Shown: positions 58,343 through 64,000 of the stretch, piece after piece
Numbering within the stretch: position 1 is the first letter of the stretch
Layout of the letters: the number at the start of each line of letters is the position of its first letter
Assembly: GCA_900546445.1 (NCBI GenBank)
Contig: URCV01000002.1
Location: 1-64,000, forward strand
DNA: 64,000 nucleotides
Source: an uncultured Bacteroidales bacterium
GTDB taxonomy: Bacteria > Bacteroidota > Bacteroidia > Bacteroidales > UBA932
Direction of reading: 5' to 3'
Program-made: the position numbers and the translations under genes
The notes under the pieces: generated by a model
What the model saw: the letters and a program-made list of their open reading frames with translations, nothing else
The model's database searches: none
What the model was told of the DNA's origin: nothing

Positions 58343-60916
58343 ATGAAAAGACTTTTCGCAATATTTGCTTTGGTATTAGGAACCGTGTGCGCCTATGCCC
58401 AGCCAAGCATAACGGTGCAGGTCCCTTCGGCTGTCACGCTCGACGAGCAGTTCAGCCTGAGTTTCGTGGTGGAAGGAGAGAAATCGGACGATTTTAATTG
58501 GCCCGGAAGCCAGGATTTCGACATTCTGTGGGGACCGCAGGTGGGCTCGAGCTCATCGGTTACTATTATAAACGGTAAGAGAAATAAGACCGTAAGTTCT
58601 TCATATACTTATGTTTTGATGCCTAAGCGCGAAGGCTCTTTCGTGCTTCCGGCCTGTACGGTGAAGGTTAAGGGAAAGACCTATTCTTCGGCGCAGACTC
58701 CCATCAAGGTAGTGAAGGGAAGCGGCGCCGGTGCTGCTTCTTCCGGCTCTTCGAGCGCGCAGGGTACGGGTAGCGTAAGTGGCGAGGACCTCTTTATGCG
58801 CTTGATCGTAGATAAGCGTAATGTGGTTCTGGGAGAGCCGATTACGGCTACGCTGAAACTCTATTCGAAGGTGAATATAGGAGGATTCGAGGACGTGAGG
58901 TTCCCTTCTTTCGAGGGGTTCTGGAGTCAGGTCGAGAATAATCCTACTAACATAGAATTCCGAAGGGAGTCCCTCGGAGAAGAAGTCTATAATGTCGCTA
59001 CCCTCAGGACCTATAAGATTATCCCTCAGAAGATAGGAGACCTTACGATAGAGCCTAGCGAGATGGTGTGCCTGGTACAGGTGAGAAACCACGCCAACTC
59101 TTTGGGAAACCTTTTCGACAGCTTCTTCCAGAATGACTATAATACTATCCGTAAGAGGGTTAGAAGTAAAAGCGTGACTATCACCGTAAACGACCTTCCT
59201 TCTCCCAAGCCATCTTCATTCTGTGGAGGTGTGGGTAAATTCAATATGGCAGTCCAGTTAAGCAGGGACTCGCTTCGCACTCACGATGCGGCTTCCGTGC
59301 TGGTTAAGGTAAAGGGTGAGGGTAACTTGAATCTGGTGGAGGCACCGAAGATTAAGTTCCCGGCCGATTTCGAAGTCTACGACGTGAAAAGCACCGACGA
59401 AAATGGAATGCGTATATTCGAATACCCTTTCATTCCGAGAAGTTATGGCGATTATCAGATAGGACCCGTCGAATTCAGCTATTACGATGTCACGACCAAA
59501 TCGTACAAGACCATCTCCGCCCAGGCGCTCAGCCTGAATGTGCGTAAGTCTGAGGTGACCGAAGAAAGCAAGACTGCCGTACCGTTCGTGGGCGCTGCAG
59601 GTAAGGCGGTCAAGAATCTGGGTGAGGACATTAGGTACATCTCCGTAAAATCAGGCAATCTGAAGCCGTCGGGGCAGCTTTTCGTATGCTCGCCTCTGTT
59701 CTTCTGCCTGTGTGCGCTGGTACTTCTCGCTGCCGTCTTGACGGTGATTGTGATCACTCGTTTTAGGGCGCGTCGTGCCGATGGGGCCGTGGTAAGAAGG
59801 CGCGGCGCATCGAAGGCTGCCAGAAAGAAACTCTCGCTCTCGGCCAATTATATGAAGCAAGGTCTGTCAGGAGCTTTCTATGAGGAATTGCATAAGGCGC
59901 TTCTCGGATTCGTGGCTGACAGGCTGACTATGGACATATCCCAGCTCGATAAGGACAACATCCAGTCTGCACTTTCCGGTGCCGGGGTGGACGACGCCTT
60001 GGTGGCCAAGTATTTAGGCCTTTTGGACGCCTGTGAGATGGCTCGATTCTCGCCTTCTTCGCAGGGTGATTCGATGAATTCGCTTTATGAAAATGCTTTG
60101 GAGGTCATCTCCGGAATAGAAGACAGTATGGATAAAAAACATAAGATAGCGGGGAAGGTCTTGCCTGTAATGCTCGCGCTTCTGTCGTTAGGTTCTTTAA
60201 GCACGCAGCTTTCCGCTCAGACTTCTTCCGAGTGGGATAGCGCCGTGGCGGCGTATGCTGCATCCGACTATCAGGGAGCCTTCGACATCTGGAGTTCTAT
60301 CGAGCAGAGCGGTCTTGCCAGTGCTGAACTTTATTATAATATGGGGTGCGCCAGCTACAAGATGTCGAATATGGCATCTTCGGTGCTCTACTTCGAAAGG
60401 GCCCTCAAGCTCGACCCGTCCTACGAAGATGCCAGACATAATCTGGAGTTCGTCTCGCAGTTCCTACAAGACAGGATAGACGACGTGCCGGAATTTTTCC
60501 TGGCCAAGTGGTTCTCTTCGCTTGAAAACAAACTTTCTTCGAACACATGGGCCGTGCTTTCGCTGTTATGGTGGATAGTGCTCTCGGCAGGCGTGGTGGC
60601 ATTCGTATTGGCCCGTGGTCGAAAGCTAAAAGTCGCGGGATTCATCGGAGCCATAGTGGCCGCAGTGCTTTTCGCACTGTCCCTGACCTGCTCGATATCT
60701 CTGAAGAACAAGGCTATGGACGATACGTCCGCCATAGTGATGGCTTCGTTTACTGTCGTAAAGAGCTCACCTGACGATATGTCCGGAACTGAGCTCTTCG
60801 TCCTGCACGAAGGCACCAAGACTAGAATACTTCAGGATTTGGGCGAATGGTGTAACATAGAGCTCGCCGACGGCCGTCGTGGATGGATGAAAAAAAGTAG
60901 TTTGGAAAATATTTGA
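58343..60916 (+). CDS. BatD-BatE fusion protein
   Basis: The 857-residue product begins with a signal peptide (FAIFALVLGTVCAYAQ), followed by BatD immunoglobulin-like domains (SITVQVPSAVTLDEQFSLSF, PAGENTAT-type strands with VVLGEPITATLKLYSKVNIG) and a membrane helix (FFCLCALVLLAAVLTVIVIT) around 460. From residue 596 (MDKKHKIAGKVLPVMLALLS) a second signal-like helix leads into a BatE-type part: TPR (LYYNMGCASYKMSNMASSVL), two helices, and a C-terminal SH3-like domain ending GRRGWMKKSSLENI. BatD and BatE are normally separate genes; the frame is continuous here. I chose the ATG at 58343, which begins at the signal peptide. Confidence 0.85.
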   Translation: MKRLFAIFALVLGTVCAYAQPSITVQVPSAVTLDEQFSLSFVVEGEKSDDFNWPGSQDFDILWGPQVGSSSSVTIINGKRNKTVSSSYTYVLMPKREGSFVLPACTVKVKGKTYSSAQTPIKVVKGSGAGAASSGSSSAQGTGSVSGEDLFMRLIVDKRNVVLGEPITATLKLYSKVNIGGFEDVRFPSFEGFWSQVENNPTNIEFRRESLGEEVYNVATLRTYKIIPQKIGDLTIEPSEMVCLVQVRNHANSLGNLFDSFFQNDYNTIRKRVRSKSVTITVNDLPSPKPSSFCGGVGKFNMAVQLSRDSLRTHDAASVLVKVKGEGNLNLVEAPKIKFPADFEVYDVKSTDENGMRIFEYPFIPRSYGDYQIGPVEFSYYDVTTKSYKTISAQALSLNVRKSEVTEESKTAVPFVGAAGKAVKNLGEDIRYISVKSGNLKPSGQLFVCSPLFFCLCALVLLAAVLTVIVITRFRARRADGAVVRRRGASKAARKKLSLSANYMKQGLSGAFYEELHKALLGFVADRLTMDISQLDKDNIQSALSGAGVDDALVAKYLGLLDACEMARFSPSSQGDSMNSLYENALEVISGIEDSMDKKHKIAGKVLPVMLALLSLGSLSTQLSAQTSSEWDSAVAAYAASDYQGAFDIWSSIEQSGLASAELYYNMGCASYKMSNMASSVLYFERALKLDPSYEDARHNLEFVSQFLQDRIDDVPEFFLAKWFSSLENKLSSNTWAVLSLLWWIVLSAGVVAFVLARGRKLKVAGFIGAIVAAVLFALSLTCSISLKNKAMDDTSAIVMASFTVVKSSPDDMSGTELFVLHEGTKTRILQDLGEWCNIELADGRRGWMKKSSLENI

Positions 60917-60942
60917 TTTTTTAGGAAATATTATTATCTTTG
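60912..60942 (+). promoter_or_regulatory. Promoter of ompA
   Basis: TTTG (60912-60915), 19-base spacer, TATCTTTG (60935-60942): a perfect Bacteroidota promoter. It overlaps the last bases of the batD/E gene and gives a leader of about 50 bases. Confidence 0.75.
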
Positions 60943-60996
60943 TGACTGATAGTGTAAACTATAAGCAGAAAAAGAAATAACAAATTATAAACACTC

Positions 60997-62127
60997 ATGA
61001 AACTTAAAGCTTTAGTTATCGCAGGTGCTCTCCTCGTTGCAGGAGCGGCTAACGCACAGGAGTCTTATGTAACAAACTCCTTTAACAGTAATCTTTTTGT
61101 AGGTTTGAGCGCTGGTGCAAACGTAGGTCTCGATGGTCTTTATGGCGCAGTCGACGGCGGTAGTTTGGAATCAGGCGTAGGTCTTGGCCTCGAGCTTACA
61201 GTAGGTAAATGGTTTACCCCAGAGTTCGGTATGCGTTTCGACCTTACAGGTATCGGCACATCAGTAGGTAAAGGAAATATTTCATTCTACGGCGCTGGTT
61301 TCGACCTTTTGTGGGATGCTTCTACATCTTTCGCAGGTCTTAATCCTGATCGCGTAGTTTCAGTAGTCCCTTACTTCCACGCAGGATATTTTAACAGCGA
61401 AGGACGTGGTGCAGGCTTTGGCGCAGGTATCCAGTTCCCTATCGCACTTTCACGCAACTGGGCTATCGTTCCTGATTTCCGTTTCGTAGGATTCGGTGAC
61501 GCTATCCTTCTCGGAAATGGTTCAGGTGTATGTGCAGCAGCACAGGCTCTCCTCGGCGTTCAGTACAAATTCGGAAAGACTACCTCATTCCAGACAGCAG
61601 CCGCTATGACTACTCCTCTCGTAGTAGCAGCAGCAGAGGCTGAAGCAGCTAAGGCTGAGGCAGACGCAGCTCAGGAGAAGGCAGCAGCAGAGGCAGCAGC
61701 CCTCGCAGCAGAGAAAGAGCAGCTCCTTAAGGAGAATGCGGCTCTCAAGGGTGAGCTCGCAGGTGCAGCAGCAGAGAACGAGGCTATCGTAAAGAACCTT
61801 ATGCACACTCCTGCTTGCGTATTCTTCGAGATCGGCCAGGCTACTCTTAGCGTTAAGGAACTCGAGCACTTCGACCATATCGTTAAGACTATGGTAGCTC
61901 AGGGTAAGAACCTTACATTCACGGTATCTGGTTACTCAGATAAGAACACCGGTTCAGTTCGTCGTAACAAGCAGCTTGCTAAACAGCGTGCTAACTACAT
62001 CGTTAAACTCCTCACCGGTAAGTATAACCTCAGCAAGGATCAGTTCGTAGTTAAGTCAGAGGGTAACACTAACGTGTTCACGACTATCGAGCTTAACCGT
62101 GCGGTTATCATCGAGGCTGCTGAGTAA
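60997..62127 (+). CDS. OmpA-family outer-membrane protein
   Basis: The 376-residue product has a signal peptide (KALVIAGALLVAGAANAQ), an N-terminal eight-strand barrel region to ~190, an Ala/Glu/Lys-rich coiled linker at ~208-262 (AEAEAAKAEADAAQEKAAAE), and a C-terminal OmpA domain with CVFFEIGQATLSVKELEHFD and SGYSDKNTGSVRRNKQLAKQ, which binds peptidoglycan. Very biased codons (GCA, GTA, CTC) together with its promoter and strong terminator point to an abundant protein. Confidence 0.93.
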   Translation: MKLKALVIAGALLVAGAANAQESYVTNSFNSNLFVGLSAGANVGLDGLYGAVDGGSLESGVGLGLELTVGKWFTPEFGMRFDLTGIGTSVGKGNISFYGAGFDLLWDASTSFAGLNPDRVVSVVPYFHAGYFNSEGRGAGFGAGIQFPIALSRNWAIVPDFRFVGFGDAILLGNGSGVCAAAQALLGVQYKFGKTTSFQTAAAMTTPLVVAAAEAEAAKAEADAAQEKAAAEAAALAAEKEQLLKENAALKGELAGAAAENEAIVKNLMHTPACVFFEIGQATLSVKELEHFDHIVKTMVAQGKNLTFTVSGYSDKNTGSVRRNKQLAKQRANYIVKLLTGKYNLSKDQFVVKSEGNTNVFTTIELNRAVIIEAAE

Positions 62128-62147
62128 TTTTACTCAAAGCGAAAATT

Positions 62148-62181
62148 AAAGGTGCTCACCATTTCGGTGGGCACCTTTTTT
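62148..62181 (+). terminator. Terminator of ompA
   Basis: Stem AAAGGTGCTCACC / GGTGGGCACCTTT (one G-T) with a five-base loop, then a T run, 20 bases after the ompA stop. Confidence 0.85.
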
Positions 62182-62221
62182 CATTCCGCCTTGTCTCGTC
62201 TTGTGTTGCAGCTAGTCTCTT

Positions 62222-62328
62222 CGCTCGCAGCAAAGACACCCCTCGGACGGACCTTCCCGTTTCTCACGAAACGGGTCCTTCCACTAAGCCGTGGATGGCA
62301 TTGCCCTCAGGGTGTATTGCTGGCTCGC
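62222..62328 (+). repeat. Dispersed intergenic repeat, copy 2
   Basis: Nearly identical to the reverse complement of 3928-4036. The central hairpin is CCCGTTTC / GAAACGGG here and CCATTTC / GAAATGG there, so a G-C pair has become A-T with both partners changed. Lies between the ompA terminator and the convergent folC gene; no gene of its own. Confidence 0.75.
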
Positions 62329-62376
62329 GTAGTCCCCGAGTCGTATGTGCTTTCGCACAAATATGAGGGGCTTAAG

Positions 62377-63639
62377 TCATAGCGTCGAATAGGCTTCGGC
62401 GACCACGAAGTTGCTTCCTCCTATATATATAATGTCTTCATCGTTAGCGCTGTGCCGGGCCATTCGCACTGCTCGTCTTACGCTACTTTCTGCTTCACTC
62501 GCGGGACAGGCGATGAGTTCGAGTTCGGGCCTGTATTCTCGGAGCCTCCTATAAAGCTCGTCTACGGGAAGAGCCCTTTCTCCTGCTGGCGAACAGAGAT
62601 AGTATCTGGCGTGAGCGGGCATTATCTTCGCTATGCTTTCCAAATCCTTGTCTTTCATTATGCCGTATACGATGTGAAGTTTCCGACCGCTCTGCTCCAG
62701 CTGGTGGAAATTGTGGGCAAGTGCCTGTGGGTTATGCCCTATGTCGCATATCGTAAGAGGACGCTTCGAGATTATTTCCCATCTTCCGTGAAGGCCGCTG
62801 ATCCGGGCCGTGTGGTTAATGGCTTCATAGTCAGGTGTTACGTGAAGCAGAGAAAGCGCGGCGAGGGATGTTCGTAGGTTGTCGCTCTGATACTCTCCGC
62901 TTAGGTCCATTTCCATAAGAGGAAGATGAGCTGTCACTTCGTCTGCGAAATAAAGATGGCATCGTACTTTTTCCGCCTTGTTTATAAAGACTCCCAGGGT
63001 TTCTTCGTCCTTTCCCCAGACGAGCGCAGGTGCTCCCGCCTTGAAGATTCCGGCTTTTTCCGCAGCTATGAGTTCACGGGTATTGCCCAGCATAGAACAA
63101 TGGTCCAGCCCTATGCTCGTAATTACTGAAAGTTCCGGCTCGATTATGTTAGTGGAGTCAAGCCTTCCTCCTAGCCCTGTTTCCACTACCGCTGCCTTTA
63201 CTCCCACTTTCCCGAACCACCAGAGAGCGAGCCCTGTCGTTATCTCGAAAAACGAAAGGCCTTTTATGGCATCTTCGTATTTTTCGAGAAAGTACATCAC
63301 ATCTTCTTTTGGAATCATCTCATAGTGGAGCCCTCCTGCGGGCGAGATGATTTTTATCCTTTCCCGAAAATCCAGAAGGTGAGGGGAGGTGTACAGGCCA
63401 ATCGCTTCTCCGTCCTTCCGGGAAGCGGCGAGACCTACGGCTATCATGCTGCTTACGGAGCCCTTTCCGTTAGTTCCTGCTACGTGGATGCATTTGTAAT
63501 TCTTCCACGGGCTGCCTAACAGACGGTCGAATTCCCGCATTGAGTCGATACCGGCCTTATATGAAGCACCGGTAAATCCGACATTTTGTACGCTCGGGTG
63601 ACGCTTGAAAATGTCTTCAATAATTTCCGCGTATTGCAT
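62377..63639 (-). CDS. folC: Folylpolyglutamate synthase / dihydrofolate synthase
   Basis: The 420-residue Mur-ligase-type enzyme adds glutamate to dihydropteroate or folates. P-loop GTNGKGSVSSM near 55, YTSPHLLDFRERI with the family SPH, VVETGLGGRLDSTNI, TSIGLDHCSMLG, and DIGHNPQALAHN with the second ligase motif. Length fits. It is transcribed alone and convergent with ompA, and divergent from the partial gene to its right. Confidence 0.95.
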   Translation of the reverse strand: MQYAEIIEDIFKRHPSVQNVGFTGASYKAGIDSMREFDRLLGSPWKNYKCIHVAGTNGKGSVSSMIAVGLAASRKDGEAIGLYTSPHLLDFRERIKIISPAGGLHYEMIPKEDVMYFLEKYEDAIKGLSFFEITTGLALWWFGKVGVKAAVVETGLGGRLDSTNIIEPELSVITSIGLDHCSMLGNTRELIAAEKAGIFKAGAPALVWGKDEETLGVFINKAEKVRCHLYFADEVTAHLPLMEMDLSGEYQSDNLRTSLAALSLLHVTPDYEAINHTARISGLHGRWEIISKRPLTICDIGHNPQALAHNFHQLEQSGRKLHIVYGIMKDKDLESIAKIMPAHARYYLCSPAGERALPVDELYRRLREYRPELELIACPASEAESSVRRAVRMARHSANDEDIIYIGGSNFVVAEAYSTL

Positions 63640-63664
63640 ACAAGTTCAAAAATAACTAATTTTG
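63634..63664 (+). promoter_or_regulatory. Putative promoter of the partial gene at 63682
   Basis: TTG (63634-63636), 20-base spacer, TAATTTTG (63657-63664), in the short gap to folC. Confidence 0.45.
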
Positions 63665-63681
63665 GAAGATTTTAGAACAAA

Positions 63682-64000
63682 ATGGCTTTAATACCTTTCT
63701 TTTATTCGTCTTATGTTATAGATGGCTGCAATATGCCATCTACGCCGGCAAGCCTGCTTGGCGATGATTCGCTTGAAACATATCCAAGCGTGGTTGACGA
63801 GACTTTAGATCCCGCTCCCGGTGGCTATCATTTCGACGAGACTAAGGTGGACGACTACCTTAAGGCGTTGAGTAAGAAAAAGTTCTCATTTGAATTGCCA
63901 TATGCGGCCTCTTATGCCAGATGCCAATTGGCCTATGCCCTGACGGATGCCCTGTGGAAGAAGGGGAAGTTCCTGCTAGAGGACTTGTCCCTGATTGCGA
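63682..64000 (+). CDS. Start of an unrecognised protein (partial at window edge)
   Basis: An open frame from ATG at 63682 to the end of the window encodes at least 106 residues without a stop, starting MALIPFFYSSYVIDGCNMPS and continuing with acidic and hydrophobic residues (SLLGDDSLETYPSVVDE, DETKVDDYLKALSKKK). No signal peptide, motif or family is recognised. Base composition resembles the core genes around it and a good promoter precedes it, so it is likely to be real. Confidence 0.6.
   Translation, partial: MALIPFFYSSYVIDGCNMPSTPASLLGDDSLETYPSVVDETLDPAPGGYHFDETKVDDYLKALSKKKFSFELPYAASYARCQLAYALTDALWKKGKFLLEDLSLIA

Overview
The window looks like a chromosomal segment of a Bacteroidota bacterium, most likely order Bacteroidales. 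The reasons are repeated promoters of the TTG/TTTG-N19..23-TAnnTTTG type, weak or A-rich ribosome-binding regions, an ATP-dependent PEP carboxykinase, a complete aerotolerance (Bat) operon, a TolC/HlyD/double ABC-2 permease cassette beside an AraC regulator, and many lipoproteins. Genus cannot be fixed by reading alone. The left ~4.3 kb and 20.2-22.5 kb are accessory in character; the rest is mostly core housekeeping DNA. No rRNA, CRISPR array, prophage or intact insertion sequence was seen, and there is one tRNA gene.

Layout. 0-4.3 kb: end of a DUF4143 ATPase, an AraC regulator divergent from a small outer-membrane protein, a lipoprotein, an Rpn/PD-(D/E)XK 'transposase' gene with a decayed tail of a second copy, and a 700-bp intergenic region full of hairpin repeats. 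4.3-20.2 kb: pckA and recQ (divergent), a tightly overlapping leftward operon tamB > rsmI-like > folB > mtaB > MBL hydrolase > M3 peptidase, and rightward tsaD plus a FAD-dependent dehydrogenase. 20.2-22.5 kb: two kinds of intergenic repeat, a HigB/HigA toxin-antitoxin pair whose antitoxin carries a metallopeptidase domain, a 27-bp duplicated piece of the next gene and a possible small gene. 22.5-34 kb: uup-type ABC-F ATPase, a short nucleoside kinase, grpE-dnaJ, rplS-tRNA-Arg, then araC divergent from tolC-hlyD-ABC-ABC.

34-41.7 kb: folD, cysS-xth, aroE, an RNA 2'-O-methyltransferase, and a four-gene rightward operon of exported or membrane proteins beginning with a TM2-domain protein; its function is unknown and it is the best candidate here for an undescribed system. 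41.6-52.8 kb: a leftward run of ten almost gapless genes, truA-exbB-exbD-tonB-rluB/E-like-era-parC-aroK-recJ-lysS, joining TonB energy transduction to translation, topology and repair genes. 52.9-60.9 kb: the rightward Bat operon moxR-DUF58-DUF4381-like-batA-batB-batC-batD/E, in which BatD and BatE are one fused polypeptide. 61-64 kb: a strongly promoted ompA, another copy of the intergenic repeat, folC, and the start of an unrecognised gene that runs off the window.

The most unusual signals outside genes are a dispersed intergenic repeat (3928-4036 and, inverted, 62222-62328) whose two copies keep a hairpin through a paired base change, a second hairpin module shared by 4039-4118 and 20211-20296, a nested inverted repeat at 20310-20448, and two copies of a terminator whose loop is inverted between copies. 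All similarity statements come from reading the sequence by eye.
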